DNA of 64,000 nt from Allomuricauda sp. (GTDB lineage: Bacteria; Bacteroidota; Bacteroidia; Flavobacteriales; Flavobacteriaceae). The stretch covers positions 1 to 64,000 of the forward strand of contig NZ_PABT01000032.1 in the NCBI RefSeq assembly GCF_002699205.1, given 5' to 3'. Numbering within the stretch: the first letter of the stretch is position 1; every line of letters starts with the position of its first letter. A program made the position numbers and the translations under genes. Below, in pieces: positions 48,579-59,799 of this stretch. Under the pieces are notes generated by a model. That model was not told where the DNA came from. It ran no database searches and was given only the letters and a program-made list of their open reading frames with translations.

Positions 48579-49778
48579 TTAAAAAATAAGAAAGTTAATA
48601 TCGTTATAGTTGAGCCCGAACCAATCCCCGACCGATTTGTTGGTCAGAATCCCATGGTACATATAAAGTCCGTTGCGCAACCCCTTGTCAAACCGAAGGG
48701 AATGTTCCAGACCACCTTCTTCACCAATTTTCAATAAATAGGGGGTAAAAATATTACTGATCGAAATGGAAGAGGTCCTTGGGTACCTGGATGGAATATT
48801 GGGAACCCCATAATGGATCACACCAAATTTCTCAAAGGTCGGTTTTCTGTGCGTAGTTACCTCCGAGGTTTCAAAACACCCCCCCATATCAATGCTCACA
48901 TCAATGATAACAGCACCTTTTTTCATGTTTTCCACCATGGAACTCGACACAACCACTGGTGACCGGTCCTTTCCACGTGTGGCACCAATGGCCACATCAC
49001 AACGTTTAAGTGACTTTATCAAGTTCTTGGGCTGCACGGTCGATGTGTACAGGGTTTGGTTAAGATTTGTTTGGAGATCCCGCAATTTACTGATGGAATT
49101 ATCGAACACTTTAACATTGGCTCCAAGTCCCAATGCTGACCTGGCAGCAAATTCACCTACGGTTCCAGCGCCAATGATCACCACTTCCACTGGGGGTACA
49201 CCACTGATGTTTCCAAACATAAGCCCATTGCCCGTATTTGGATTGGACATCAATTCCGAAGCGATCAGAATGGAAGAAATACCTGCGATTTCACTCAACG
49301 ACCGAACAGCGGGGTAGTTCCCGTCATTATCCCGAATGTATTCAAAGGCAATGGCCGTCAATCTCTTTTTGGCCATGACCTCAAAATATTCCTTGTTCTG
49401 GGTCTTGATCTGCAAAGCAGAAATTATTATGGTCTGCGGATTCAAATAATCTATCTCCGTAAGGGTAGGGGGTTCCACTTTAAGAATCAAGGGGCAGGAA
49501 AATACTTTTTTGGTATCCCGGGTAATCTCGGCTCCTGCATTGGTATAATCAATATCTGAAAAATTGGCCCCTTCTCCGGCTCCGGATTCGACCAAAACCC
49601 GATGCCCGTTGGCAGTAATGGCGTTAACGGCATCCGGTGTAAGACAAACTCGCTTTTCTTGGTACTGGTTCTCCTTTGGAATACCAATAAAAAGTTCTCC
49701 CTTTTGTTTTACAATTTCAAGGGTTTCTTCTTGCGGAAGTAATTGTTGTTTGCTAAATGGGGAAGAAGCTTCACTCAT
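48579..49778 (-). CDS. ald: Alanine dehydrogenase
   Basis: 'IGIPKENQYQEKRVCLTPDAV', 'VVIIGAGTVGEFAARSALGLGANVKVFD', 'VIDVSIDMGGCFETS'. Confidence 0.92.
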   Translation of the reverse strand: MSEASSPFSKQQLLPQEETLEIVKQKGELFIGIPKENQYQEKRVCLTPDAVNAITANGHRVLVESGAGEGANFSDIDYTNAGAEITRDTKKVFSCPLILKVEPPTLTEIDYLNPQTIIISALQIKTQNKEYFEVMAKKRLTAIAFEYIRDNDGNYPAVRSLSEIAGISSILIASELMSNPNTGNGLMFGNISGVPPVEVVIIGAGTVGEFAARSALGLGANVKVFDNSISKLRDLQTNLNQTLYTSTVQPKNLIKSLKRCDVAIGATRGKDRSPVVVSSSMVENMKKGAVIIDVSIDMGGCFETSEVTTHRKPTFEKFGVIHYGVPNIPSRYPRTSSISISNIFTPYLLKIGEEGGLEHSLRFDKGLRNGLYMYHGILTNKSVGDWFGLNYNDINFLIF

Positions 49779-49822
49779 ATAAGGTAAATCTGTTCAAAAT
49801 ACCACTACGTATCAAAGCAAAT

Positions 49823-50371
49823 TTACATTTTTTTTAGAGCAGTCTTCCTTTGCTGCTCCAATTTCTCGCGCTCCTTACGCAATTCCTCTTTTTCCTTAAG
49901 TATACGGAGTTCTGTATCCATTGCATCCAAGTCGATACCGTGTACATGTTTATCCACTAGTTTCAAACGGATAAAATATACAATGGGTACCACAACCATG
50001 GTTACGGCAATTACATACAGAATCTCATTTTCATCAATTCTTTCACTATTGGCATAATTCAAAACGGTGTACAGTTGAAAACTGTACATGGCAATGGGAA
50101 TCAGTATGGCATGGTACCACCAATTTTTGGAAGTTACGAACCATATAATCAAAAGAAGTAGCGGTACTGATTTATTCAAATAATAGTAGAAAGCTAAACT
50201 AACATCATCATCAAAACCATTATCTGTAAACTCGATACCTAAAAAAGTCCATGTCTTGGCACCGACGGGCAAATATTTATAACCATAAAAAATTATTGGG
50301 GAGATAGCAATAAAAAGTGCTATCACTCCTTCGATTATAAACTTTTTCCTAATTCTAGTTTTATCCTTCAT
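49823..50371 (-). CDS. Hypothetical membrane protein with C-terminal coiled coil
   Basis: Multiple TM segments then 'LRILKEKEELRKEREKLEQQRKTALKKM'. Confidence 0.75.
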   Translation of the reverse strand: MKDKTRIRKKFIIEGVIALFIAISPIIFYGYKYLPVGAKTWTFLGIEFTDNGFDDDVSLAFYYYLNKSVPLLLLIIWFVTSKNWWYHAILIPIAMYSFQLYTVLNYANSERIDENEILYVIAVTMVVVPIVYFIRLKLVDKHVHGIDLDAMDTELRILKEKEELRKEREKLEQQRKTALKKM

Positions 50372-50407
50372 TGTTGTAGATAACTAGAAAAATGAAAGAT
50401 TATTGTA

Positions 50408-50441
50408 AAAAAATAATCCCTTCTCGAAAAAAGGGATTATT
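50408..50441 (-). terminator. Terminator downstream of a small minus-strand ORF
   Basis: aataatccctt-ctcgaaaa-aagggattatt; on the minus strand followed by a T tract. Confidence 0.8.
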
Positions 50442-50462
50442 GTCTTGGTTTGGAAAAGATTA

Positions 50463-50600
50463 CTAAAGTTTCTTTAGCTGATCTTTTCTGATGCTAGTCG
50501 TTGTTTGATCTTTGTCAATTTTAACAACGCTTGTCGAAACAGCGGTCATTGCCAAAAATGCAACAGCTAGCAATCCAAAAAAAACTTTCTTAGTGTTCAT
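50463..50600 (-). CDS. Small secreted/membrane protein (45 aa)
   Basis: MNTKKVFFGLLAVAFLAMTAVSTSVVKIDKDQTTTSIRKDQLKKL; own terminator; not in the supplied ORF track. Confidence 0.65.
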   Translation of the reverse strand: MNTKKVFFGLLAVAFLAMTAVSTSVVKIDKDQTTTSIRKDQLKKL

Positions 50601-50775
50601 CGTAAAAGAGTTTTTGGTTAATAAATGAATTCATTCTCTGAACAAATGTAGGAAAATATTTCAACTATCCTCACCTTTTATCGATAAAATTGGTTTTTAA
50701 GCGAAAAAAACCGACATTTTATCGAAATTGGCTTGCTCAGCACAATAATTACATGGAAGATAAATGGATTGTATT

Positions 50776-51192
50776 TTAAGAAATATTTAACTCGATTGAA
50801 CGTGTGTTTTCTTCGATAAAATGCAAGAATACCCCCACAGCATCTTCTGGTAGTAGCGAAGAAATTTTATCCGGCCATTCTATGAACAACCATGTACCCG
50901 TGTTCAAGTAATCTTCAAAGCCCATGTCCAGGGCCTCCATTTCATCATTGAGCCTATAAAAATCAAAATGATAGGCGAGGGGGGAGTCATTTTCATCGTG
51001 ATACTCGTTCACCAACCCAAAAGTGGGACTGTTGGCCACATCCACTGCGCCAAGCTCTTTGACCAAAGCTTTCACCAATGTAGTCTTTCCGACCCCCATA
51101 TCACCATAGAAACAAAGGACCTTGTTTGGGGCATTTCGGAGTACTTCCTTGGCAACTTCGTGAATTTCATTTAATTGAAAATTTCGCTTCAA
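50776..51192 (-). CDS. tsaE: tRNA threonylcarbamoyladenosine biosynthesis ATPase TsaE
   Basis: 'CFYGDMGVGKTTLVKALVKELG', 'SPTFGLVNEY', 'FIEWPDKI'. Confidence 0.94.
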   Translation of the reverse strand: MKRNFQLNEIHEVAKEVLRNAPNKVLCFYGDMGVGKTTLVKALVKELGAVDVANSPTFGLVNEYHDENDSPLAYHFDFYRLNDEMEALDMGFEDYLNTGTWLFIEWPDKISSLLPEDAVGVFLHFIEENTRSIELNIS

Positions 51193-51199
51193 AACACAA

Positions 51200-52744
51200 T
51201 TATTTTGGGTCCAAAACTACAAAAGGAACAATCATTTCTTCCAAAGAAACACCTCCATGTTGATACGTGTTCCTATAATAACTTACATAATGGTTGTAGT
51301 TGTTGGGGTAGGCGAAAAAGAGGTCGTTCTTCGCAAAAATATAACTACTGCTCAAATTAATGTTAGGCAAATGGATCTCCTGTGGGTTTTTGGTCGCCAG
51401 CACATCTTTATCCTGATATGTGAGGCTCCTGCCCGTTTTGTAACGCAAATTCAAACTGGTTTCCCTGTCTCCGATCACTTTGGAGGGTTGTTTCACATTG
51501 ATGGTGCCATGGTCGGTGGTCAAAATCAATTTCATTCCCAAATCTTGCGCTTGCTGGATAATTTCCAGCAACGGTGAGTTTTTGAACCAACTTAACGTGA
51601 GGGAACGATATGCTTTATCGTTGGAAGCAAGTTCCTTCACCACCTCCATTTCGGTTTTGGAATGGGACAGCATATCCACAAAGTTGTAGACAACAACGGT
51701 TAAATCGTTGTCTTTTTGTGATTTAAAATTCTGGACGAGTTGTTTTCCCTGCCTAAGATTGCTTATTTTATGGTATTCCCAATTTAGATCCGTTCCCAAT
51801 CTTTTGAGTTGTTCTCCCAAAAATTCCGATTCGAACAGGTTTTTCCCGCCCTCATCCGTGTCATTTTTCCACCAATCCGGGTAACGCTTTTCCATTTCAG
51901 AAGGCATAAGTCCCGAAAAAATTGCATTTCGCGCATATTGTGTTGCTGTCGGAAGGATGCTGAAATAGGCGCATTCTTGTTTCTTTTTATAGTGGACCGA
52001 TAAGGTTTTTTCAAATGCCAACCATTGGTCATACCGTAAGTTGTCGATAACCACCATAAGCGTTTTGTTGCCTTCCAACTCAGGTTGGACCTTGGCTTTG
52101 AATAAGGTATGGGACATCACAGGGGCATCGCCCCCTTGGAACCATTCCTTATAGTTTTTGTCCACAAATTTTCCAAACTGGGAGTTGGCCTCTACTTTTT
52201 GGGACTCCAATATCTCGAACATTCCAGAGTCTTCGATTTGTTCCAGTTCCAGCTCCCAATAAATCAATTTTTTGTATAGCTCCACCCACTCTTCATAACT
52301 GTTTACCATGGAAAGGTCCATGGCAATCTTTCTAAATTCTTGTTGGTAATTGGCCGTGGTTTTCTCCGAGACCAAGCGGGAATTGTCCAAACTCTTTTTT
52401 AAGGACAAAAGAATCTGGTTGGGATTTACGGGTTTTATAAGGTAGTCGGCAATTTTGGAGCCTATCGCCTCGTCCATTATGTATTCCTCTTCGCTTTTGG
52501 TGATCATCACCACGGGAATGGAACCATCGTATTTTTTTATTTCAGTAAGTGTTTCCAACCCAGAAAGGCCCGGCATATTTTCATCTAGGAAAACGATATC
52601 AAAAAAGGTTTCCTTGATTTCTTCAATGGCATCCTGGCCACTCCGGCTCGTAACCACATTGTACCCTTTGCTCTCTAGAAATAATATGTGTGGTTTTAAA
52701 AGGTCTATTTCATCATCGACCCATAGAATTGTTATCTTGTTCAT
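51200..52744 (-). CDS. porX: Response regulator with PglZ/alkaline phosphatase-superfamily domain (T9SS regulator PorX)
   Basis: Receiver 'ILWVDDEIDLLKPHILFLESKGYNVVTSRSGQDAIEEI...VFLDENMPG'; PglZ-like 'LMVVIDNLRYDQWL', 'LILTTDHGTI'. Start at internal ATG 52744. Confidence 0.92.
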   Translation of the reverse strand: MNKITILWVDDEIDLLKPHILFLESKGYNVVTSRSGQDAIEEIKETFFDIVFLDENMPGLSGLETLTEIKKYDGSIPVVMITKSEEEYIMDEAIGSKIADYLIKPVNPNQILLSLKKSLDNSRLVSEKTTANYQQEFRKIAMDLSMVNSYEEWVELYKKLIYWELELEQIEDSGMFEILESQKVEANSQFGKFVDKNYKEWFQGGDAPVMSHTLFKAKVQPELEGNKTLMVVIDNLRYDQWLAFEKTLSVHYKKKQECAYFSILPTATQYARNAIFSGLMPSEMEKRYPDWWKNDTDEGGKNLFESEFLGEQLKRLGTDLNWEYHKISNLRQGKQLVQNFKSQKDNDLTVVVYNFVDMLSHSKTEMEVVKELASNDKAYRSLTLSWFKNSPLLEIIQQAQDLGMKLILTTDHGTINVKQPSKVIGDRETSLNLRYKTGRSLTYQDKDVLATKNPQEIHLPNINLSSSYIFAKNDLFFAYPNNYNHYVSYYRNTYQHGGVSLEEMIVPFVVLDPK

Positions 52745-52757
52745 ATAGTAGTTATCT

Positions 52758-54005
52758 TTGTGGGAATTAAAACAAAAAACTTTGGTAAAAACCAATAAGC
52801 TTAATGTTTTCAACGACCCAATTTACGGTTTTATTGGAACTCCCAATGAACTAATTTTTAGCCTGATCTCACATCCCTACTTTCAAAGGCTCAGAAGAAT
52901 ATCCCAAATGGGACTTTCATATTTAGTGTACCCGGGGGCACATCACACAAGGTTTCACCATGCCCTTGGAAGTATGCATTTGATGACCAAGGCCATCCAA
53001 GTATTAAAATTAAAAAATGTGGAAATTACAGAGGAAGAGGAGAACGGATTGTTATGTGCCATTCTGCTCCACGATATTGGTCACGGACCATTTTCCCATG
53101 CGTTGGAAGGTTTTGTCGCCAAAGAAATAAGCCACGAACAGATCTCATTACGGTTTATGATGGAGCTGAACAAAGAGTTTAACGGACAATTGGACACCGC
53201 CATCGCCATTTTTCAAAAGGATTATCCAAAACCGTTCTTGAACCAATTGGTGTCCAGTCAATTGGATATGGATCGATTGGATTACCTGAAAAGGGACAGC
53301 TTTTATTCTGGTGTCACGGAAGGGAACATCAATTCAGAGCGTCTCATCTCCATGTTGAATGTGGTGGATGGTAATCTGGTGGTGGAGGAAAAGGCATTCT
53401 ACGCTGTGGAAAAGTTTCTGATGGCCCGCAGGTTTATGTATTGGCAGGTATATCTGCACAAAACAGGATTGGTGGCAGAACAATTATTGGTTCGGATAAT
53501 GCAGCGTGCAAGATTGCTTTTGAGCCAAGGCGAAGTACTTTCGGGGAGCCGGCCTTTATTGTTTTTTCTGAACAACAATGAAAAATTATCGTTCGATTCA
53601 GAAGTGTTGGCAACATTTGCCGAACTCGATGACATTGATGTTCTTGGCGCCCTAAAAAGTTGGCAATCCCATAACGACTTTGTACTTTCTACACTATGCA
53701 AGATGCTACTTGATAGAAAACTGTTACATGTTAAAGTGCGAAAACGCCCCATGTCTCCAAAAAGAATGAAAGAGAAATTGGACTGGATCATAGAAAAATA
53801 TAAACTTACAGAGGACGAAGCCTCCAACTTTGTATTCCAAGGAGAAATATCCAACAAGGCCTACAGCAAGGATGAAGCCATTCAAATTTTAAAAAAGAAC
53901 GGGAAAATTTCAGATGTATTAAAGGAATCAGACCAGCTCAGCCTAAAAGCATTGGCCAAAACCGTTACCAAATATTACTCTTGTTATCCAAAGAAGGCCG
54001 TTTAA
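52758..54005 (+). CDS. HD-domain phosphohydrolase
   Basis: '[30 protein letters not shown]', '[16 protein letters not shown]'. Real start probably downstream of a TATCTTTG -7 box, e.g. TTG at 52782. Confidence 0.92.
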   Translation: MWELKQKTLVKTNKLNVFNDPIYGFIGTPNELIFSLISHPYFQRLRRISQMGLSYLVYPGAHHTRFHHALGSMHLMTKAIQVLKLKNVEITEEEENGLLCAILLHDIGHGPFSHALEGFVAKEISHEQISLRFMMELNKEFNGQLDTAIAIFQKDYPKPFLNQLVSSQLDMDRLDYLKRDSFYSGVTEGNINSERLISMLNVVDGNLVVEEKAFYAVEKFLMARRFMYWQVYLHKTGLVAEQLLVRIMQRARLLLSQGEVLSGSRPLLFFLNNNEKLSFDSEVLATFAELDDIDVLGALKSWQSHNDFVLSTLCKMLLDRKLLHVKVRKRPMSPKRMKEKLDWIIEKYKLTEDEASNFVFQGEISNKAYSKDEAIQILKKNGKISDVLKESDQLSLKALAKTVTKYYSCYPKKAV

Positions 54006-54028
54006 CAAATTTTGTTACTTTTGCACCA

Positions 54029-55063
54029 ATGAAATTTACAGCTACCCAAATTGCCGGAATCTTAGAAGGGGAAGTTGAGGGGAATCCTCAAATTGCTGTC
54101 CATAAATTGTCTAAGATCGAGGAAGGTGAAAAAGGGTCGTTGACCTTTCTCGCCAACCCAAAATATACATCATACATTTATTCCACAAAGGCATCCATCA
54201 CCATAGTGAACAGGGATTTTGTTCCAGAACAATCCATATCCACTACCTTAATAAAGGTAGATGATGCGTACAAATCCTTTTCCAAATTGCTGGAATACTA
54301 TAATCAGGTGAAAAACAACAAAGTAGGAGTTGAAAAGCCCAGTTATATTTCTGATAGCGCAACGTATGGAGAAGATTTTTACCTTGGTGCCTTTGCCTAT
54401 CTGGGAAACAATGTGACCATAGGAAACAATGTTAAAGTATACCCCAATGCCTATATCGGCGATAATGTGACCATTGGAAACAATGTGATTATATTTGCCG
54501 GGGCCAAGATTTTCTCCGAAACTGTAATTGGCAATAATTGTGTGATCCATGGAGGGGCCATTATTGGGGCGGACGGATTTGGATTTACCCCAAACTCAAA
54601 CGGAGAATACAGCAAAGTGCCCCAGACAGGGAATGTGATCATAGAGGACAATGTGGACATTGGGGCCGGTACCACCATTGATCGTGCTACTTTAGGCTCC
54701 ACCATATTAAGAAAAGGTGTAAAATTGGACAACCAAATCCAGATTGCACACAATGTAGAAATTGGCGAACATACGGCGATTGCCGCGCAAACTGGGGTTG
54801 CCGGTTCCACTAAAATCGGAAAAAACTGTTTGATCGGTGGTCAAGTGGGCATTGTTGGGCATATTACCATAGGTGATAGGGTCCGTGTCCAGGCCCAATC
54901 GGGTATCGGCAGAAATGTGAAAGATGATGAAGTACTCCAAGGGTCACCAGCGTTGAACTATGGGGACTTCAACAAATCATATGTACACTTTAAGAATTTG
55001 CCGAAATTGGCAAATCAAATCTCCAACATAGAAAAAAAAGTTGAAGGTGAGCAAAACAAGTAA
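54029..55063 (+). CDS. lpxD: UDP-3-O-(3-hydroxymyristoyl)glucosamine N-acyltransferase
   Basis: Hexapeptide repeats; '[64 protein letters not shown]'. Confidence 0.95.
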   Translation: MKFTATQIAGILEGEVEGNPQIAVHKLSKIEEGEKGSLTFLANPKYTSYIYSTKASITIVNRDFVPEQSISTTLIKVDDAYKSFSKLLEYYNQVKNNKVGVEKPSYISDSATYGEDFYLGAFAYLGNNVTIGNNVKVYPNAYIGDNVTIGNNVIIFAGAKIFSETVIGNNCVIHGGAIIGADGFGFTPNSNGEYSKVPQTGNVIIEDNVDIGAGTTIDRATLGSTILRKGVKLDNQIQIAHNVEIGEHTAIAAQTGVAGSTKIGKNCLIGGQVGIVGHITIGDRVRVQAQSGIGRNVKDDEVLQGSPALNYGDFNKSYVHFKNLPKLANQISNIEKKVEGEQNK

Positions 55064-56459
55064 TAAGCAACGTACCATAGCAAAAAAGGTGACACTGCAA
55101 GGCGTAGGGTTGCATACGGGAGAAAATGTCACCATGAGCTTTCTTCCAGCAAACGAAAATCACGGTTTTGCGTTTAAAAGAATTGATTTGGAAGGCGAGC
55201 CCATCATTGAGGCAGATGCCAATTACGTGGTAAACACTCAACGGGGCACCAACTTGGAAAAGAACGGTGTGAAAATTCATACCTCGGAACATGTGCTTGC
55301 CGCCTTGGTGGGATTGGATATAGACAACGTCCTTATTGAGCTGAATGCACCGGAACCTCCCATAATGGACGGTTCTTCCAAATTTTTTGTGGAAGCATTG
55401 GAGGAAGCTGGTATTGTGGAGCAAGAGCAAGAACGTGAGGAATATGTGGTAAAGGATGTTATATCATATAGGGATGAAACCACAGGAAGTGAAATCACCG
55501 TAATTCCTGCGGACGAATACCAGGTGACCACTATGGTGGATTTCGGAACCAAAGTGTTGGGCACACAAAATGCCACTTTGGAGAAAATGTCCGATTTTAA
55601 AGAACAAATAGCCGATTCCCGTACGTTCAGTTTTCTTCATGAGCTCGAAATGTTATTGGAACATGGTTTGATAAAAGGGGGAGACCTGAACAATGCCATT
55701 GTTTACGTGGACAAGGAAATTTCGGGGTCCACAATGAAAAAATTGGAAAAGGCCTTCAACAAGGAAAAACTTTCCGTCAAGCCAAATGGTATTTTGGACA
55801 ATCTTACATTGCATCATCCCAATGAAGCCGCACGGCACAAACTATTGGATGTAATTGGGGATTTGGCCTTGGTAGGAACACGAATCAGGGGAAAGGTCAT
55901 TGCAAATAAACCAGGTCATTTTGTAAATACCCAATTTGCAAAAAAACTGTCTAAAATCATCAAAATCGAAAAGCGAAACAAAGTTCCCAGCTATGATTTG
56001 AACAAAGAGCCTTTAATGGATGTCAATGAAATCATGGCCAGGTTGCCCCACCGCCCACCATTTTTATTGGTGGATAAAATTTTGGAACTCTCTGATACCC
56101 ACGTAGTAGGGGTCAAAAATGTGACCATGAACGAGCCGTTCTTTGTAGGGCATTTTCCCGGTGCACCGGTAATGCCCGGTGTGCTACAAGTAGAAGCAAT
56201 GGCACAAACAGGTGGAATACTTGTGCTGAGCACCGTTCCGGATCCAGAGAACTATCTTACTTTCTTCATGAAGATTGATAAAGTAAAGTTCAAACAACAG
56301 GTTGTCCCCGGGGATACCTTGATATTTAAGTGTGATTTGATTTCCCCCATCCGAAGAGGAATATGCCATATGCAAGCCTATGCATACGCCAATGGAAAAT
56401 TGGTGTCCGAAGCCGAATTGATGGCGCAGATCGTAAAAACAAAAAATAAAGAATCGTAG
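55041..56459 (+). CDS. lpxC/fabZ: Bifunctional UDP-3-O-acyl-GlcNAc deacetylase / 3-hydroxyacyl-ACP dehydratase (LpxC-FabZ fusion)
   Basis: N-terminal LpxC '[17 protein letters not shown]', '[11 protein letters not shown]'; C-terminal FabZ '[16 protein letters not shown]...[23 protein letters not shown]'. Confidence 0.95.
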   Translation: MKVSKTSNKQRTIAKKVTLQGVGLHTGENVTMSFLPANENHGFAFKRIDLEGEPIIEADANYVVNTQRGTNLEKNGVKIHTSEHVLAALVGLDIDNVLIELNAPEPPIMDGSSKFFVEALEEAGIVEQEQEREEYVVKDVISYRDETTGSEITVIPADEYQVTTMVDFGTKVLGTQNATLEKMSDFKEQIADSRTFSFLHELEMLLEHGLIKGGDLNNAIVYVDKEISGSTMKKLEKAFNKEKLSVKPNGILDNLTLHHPNEAARHKLLDVIGDLALVGTRIRGKVIANKPGHFVNTQFAKKLSKIIKIEKRNKVPSYDLNKEPLMDVNEIMARLPHRPPFLLVDKILELSDTHVVGVKNVTMNEPFFVGHFPGAPVMPGVLQVEAMAQTGGILVLSTVPDPENYLTFFMKIDKVKFKQQVVPGDTLIFKCDLISPIRRGICHMQAYAYANGKLVSEAELMAQIVKTKNKES

Positions 56460-57245
56460 ATGAACCAACCGCTAGCATATGTTCACCCAGGGGCCAAAAT
56501 TGCCAAAAATGTGGTAATAGAGCCCTTTACCACCATACATAACAATGTAACCATAGGTGAGGGGACGTGGATTGGTTCCAACGTCACCATAATGGAAGGT
56601 GCCAGAATCGGAAAGAATTGCAACATATTTCCCGGTGCTGTAATTTCAGCAATGCCACAGGATTTAAAGTATCAAGGAGAGGACACCACTGTAATTATTG
56701 GCGACAATACCACTATAAGGGAATGTGCCACCATCAATAAAGGAACTTCCGACCGGATGAAAACCGTTATTGGCAAGAATTGCTTGATCATGGCCTATTG
56801 TCACATAGCACACGATTGCTTGGTAGGTGACGGGTGCATCTTCAGCAATAATTCAACATTGGCGGGGCATGTCACCATCGGACAGAATGTTGTGTTGGCC
56901 GGAATGGTTGCCGTACACCAGTTTGTATCTATAGGAAACCACGCATTTGTAACAGGTGGTTCGTTGGTAAGAAAAGATGTTCCTCCCTACGTGAAGGCAG
57001 CGAGGGAACCCCTTTCTTATGTAGGTATAAATTCAATTGGATTGCGCAGAAGGGGGTTTGATTCCGATAAGATCAGGGAAATCCAAAACATCTACCGAAT
57101 ACTGTATCAAAAAAATTATAACAATTCACAGGCGGCGTCCATTATCGAAGCTGAAATGGAGGCTACCCCGGAACGGGATGAGATACTTCAGTTCATCCGG
57201 GATTCGCAAAGGGGAATTATGAAAGGATATTTCAGTTCAAATTAA
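56460..57245 (+). CDS. lpxA: Acyl-ACP--UDP-N-acetylglucosamine O-acyltransferase
   Basis: 'YVHPGAKIAKNVVIEPFTTIHNNVTIGEGTWIGSNVTIMEGARIG', 'MPQDLKYQGEDTTVIIGDNTTIRECATINKGT'. Confidence 0.96.
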   Translation: MNQPLAYVHPGAKIAKNVVIEPFTTIHNNVTIGEGTWIGSNVTIMEGARIGKNCNIFPGAVISAMPQDLKYQGEDTTVIIGDNTTIRECATINKGTSDRMKTVIGKNCLIMAYCHIAHDCLVGDGCIFSNNSTLAGHVTIGQNVVLAGMVAVHQFVSIGNHAFVTGGSLVRKDVPPYVKAAREPLSYVGINSIGLRRRGFDSDKIREIQNIYRILYQKNYNNSQAASIIEAEMEATPERDEILQFIRDSQRGIMKGYFSSN

Positions 57246-57249
57246 ATAT

Positions 57250-57816
57250 ATGGCAAGTACTTCAGATATAAGAAAGGGGTTGTGCATCAAGTACAACAAC
57301 GATATCTACAAAATTGTAGAGTTTCTTCATGTAAAACCTGGTAAAGGGCCAGCTTTTGTCCGTACCAAATTAAAAAGCGTCACTACGGGAAAGGTAGTGG
57401 ACAATACATTTTCTGCGGGACACAAGATCGATGACGTTCGAGTGGAGACACGTTCCTATCAATTTTTGTACAATGAAGGGGATACGTATCATTTTATGAA
57501 TACGGACGATTATACCCAGATTGCTTTGCAAAAAGATGCTTTGGATGCTTCCGACCTGTTGAAAGAGGGTGAAGTGGTGACCATAATTTTCAATGCAGAG
57601 GACAACATGCCGCTTTCCGTTGAAATGCCAGCAAGTGTTATCTTGGAAGTTACGCACACAGAACCTGGTGTCAAGGGGAATACGGCCACAAACGCCACAA
57701 AACCCGCAACTGTGGAAACCGGTGCTACCATAAACGTACCGCTTTTTATAAATGAAGGTGACAAAATTAAGGTTGACACCGAAAAAGCGGCCTATTTGGA
57801 ACGCGCCAAAGAATAG
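57250..57816 (+). CDS. efp: Translation elongation factor P
   Basis: 'ASTSDIRKGLCIKYNNDIYKIVEFLHVKPGKGPAFVRTKLKSVTTGKVVDNTF'. Confidence 0.96.
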   Translation: MASTSDIRKGLCIKYNNDIYKIVEFLHVKPGKGPAFVRTKLKSVTTGKVVDNTFSAGHKIDDVRVETRSYQFLYNEGDTYHFMNTDDYTQIALQKDALDASDLLKEGEVVTIIFNAEDNMPLSVEMPASVILEVTHTEPGVKGNTATNATKPATVETGATINVPLFINEGDKIKVDTEKAAYLERAKE

Positions 57817-57821
57817 CTCGG

Positions 57822-58757
57822 ATGAAATTCCCAAAAACCTATACCTTAAAGGAGATATCGGAGATCATTGGTGCCGATTTCATTGGAAACCATGATTTTC
57901 CAGTTTTGGGTATGAATGAAATCCACGTGGTGGAAGAAGGTGATATTGTTTTTGTGGACCACCCCAAATACTACGACAAGGCCCTTCAGTCCAGAGCGAC
58001 CATAATACTCATCAACAAGGAAGTGGACTGTCCGGAAGGCAAAGCATTGCTGGTCTCCGATGACCCATTCAGGGATTTCAATAAATTGACCAAACATTTT
58101 AAGCCGTTTGAAAGTGCCGGTTCCTCCATTTCCGAATCAGCGATGATAGGGGAGGGAACTGTTATTCAGCCAAATACCTTTATTGGCAATAATGTGAAAA
58201 TTGGTAAGAATTGTATCATTCATCCCAATGTAACTATTTATGACGGATGTATTATTGGAGACAATGTGACCATACATGCAGGTACCGTTTTGGGCGCCGA
58301 TGCTTTTTATTATAAAAACAGACCTGAAGGTTTTGACAAACTGCTTTCCGGAGGAAATGTGGTGATTGAAAACAATGTGGACATTGGGGCATCATGTACC
58401 ATTGATCGCGGAGTATCCGGCTCCACCATCATCAAGGAAGGGTCAAAACTGGATAATCAAATTCAAATTGGCCATGACACGGTCATCGGAAAAAAATGTT
58501 TGATTGCATCCCATGTAGGCATTGCCGGTTGCGTTGTTTTGGAGGACGAAGTCACGCTCTGGGGACAGGTCGGGATCACGAGTGGCGCCACAATTGGTAA
58601 AAAAGCTGTGGTTTTGGCCCAATCCGGCATATCTAAATCACTGGAAGGTGGAAAAACCTATTTTGGGTCCCCTGCGGAGGAAGCAAGGGAAAAACTCAAA
58701 CAAATCGCATCCGTTAAAGAGATTCCAGGAATCTTGAAAAAACTGAAAAAGATTTAA
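57822..58757 (+). CDS. LpxD-like UDP-acylglucosamine N-acyltransferase paralogue
   Basis: Hexapeptide repeats; '[40 protein letters not shown]' keeps the His in the QIxH motif. Confidence 0.88.
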   Translation: MKFPKTYTLKEISEIIGADFIGNHDFPVLGMNEIHVVEEGDIVFVDHPKYYDKALQSRATIILINKEVDCPEGKALLVSDDPFRDFNKLTKHFKPFESAGSSISESAMIGEGTVIQPNTFIGNNVKIGKNCIIHPNVTIYDGCIIGDNVTIHAGTVLGADAFYYKNRPEGFDKLLSGGNVVIENNVDIGASCTIDRGVSGSTIIKEGSKLDNQIQIGHDTVIGKKCLIASHVGIAGCVVLEDEVTLWGQVGITSGATIGKKAVVLAQSGISKSLEGGKTYFGSPAEEAREKLKQIASVKEIPGILKKLKKI

Positions 58758-58819
58758 GAAATCAATAGAAAAAAACTTTAGTAAACCATATTTTTGTATC
58801 TCTACATTAAGTTAAATAT

Positions 58820-59692
58820 ATGAGCGTCTTAGTAAACAAGGATTCAAACATAATTGTACAAGGATTTACCGGTAGTGAAGGAACCTTCCATGCCGAACAA
58901 ATGATTGAATATGGAACCAACGTTGTTGGTGGTGTGACCCCAGGCAAAGGTGGTCAAGAACATTTGGGCAAACCCGTTTTCAACACAGTGGAAGAAGCCG
59001 TAAAGGAAGTTGGTGCCGACACTACCATTATTTTTGTTCCTCCGGCATTTGCCGCAGATGCCATTATGGAAGCTGCCGATGCAGGAATCAAAGTGATCAT
59101 CACGATTACCGAGGGTATTCCAGTGGCGGATATGGTAAAGGCCTATGACTATATCAAGGACATGGACTGTACATTGATCGGTCCAAACTGTCCAGGTGTA
59201 ATTACTCCCGGTGAAGCCAAAGTGGGCATTATGCCTGGATTTGTCTTCAAAAAAGGAAATGTCGGCATTGTATCCAAGTCAGGTACACTTACCTATGAAG
59301 CTGCCGACCAAGTTGTTCGTCAAGGATTGGGGATCACAACAGCCATAGGAATCGGTGGAGATCCCATAATTGGGACCACAACCAAAGAAGCCGTGGAACT
59401 ATTGATCAACGACCCTGAAACCGAATGTGTTGTCATGATCGGTGAAATCGGTGGTCAATTGGAAGCTGAAGCAGCAAGATGGTATAAAGAGAGCGGCAGT
59501 AAAAAGCCCGTTGTTGGTTTTATCGCCGGTGAAACTGCACCTGCGGGAAGAACTATGGGACACGCTGGAGCCATAGTTGGTGGTAGCGACGATACTGCAC
59601 AGGCCAAGAAAAAAATTATGCGCGATTGTGGTATCCACGTAGTGGATTCACCCGCGGAAATTGGCGCAAAAGTGAAAGAAGTGGTTGGGTAA
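58820..59692 (+). CDS. sucD: Succinate--CoA ligase alpha subunit
   Basis: '[34 protein letters not shown]', '[20 protein letters not shown]', 'GHAGAIVGG'. Confidence 0.97.
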   Translation: MSVLVNKDSNIIVQGFTGSEGTFHAEQMIEYGTNVVGGVTPGKGGQEHLGKPVFNTVEEAVKEVGADTTIIFVPPAFAADAIMEAADAGIKVIITITEGIPVADMVKAYDYIKDMDCTLIGPNCPGVITPGEAKVGIMPGFVFKKGNVGIVSKSGTLTYEAADQVVRQGLGITTAIGIGGDPIIGTTTKEAVELLINDPETECVVMIGEIGGQLEAEAARWYKESGSKKPVVGFIAGETAPAGRTMGHAGAIVGGSDDTAQAKKKIMRDCGIHVVDSPAEIGAKVKEVVG

Positions 59693-59712
59693 CCAACCGT
59701 TAAAACCATACT

Positions 59713-59740
59713 AAATCCCGTTTTATGCGGGATTTTTTTT
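59713..59740 (+). terminator. Rho-independent terminator after sucD
   Basis: aaatcccg-ttttatg-cgggatttttttt. Confidence 0.9.
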
Positions 59741-59799
59741 CGTCTAAACATAAAACAACAACTATATTTGGTTTAAAACCATTCAAACACAATCATCGT

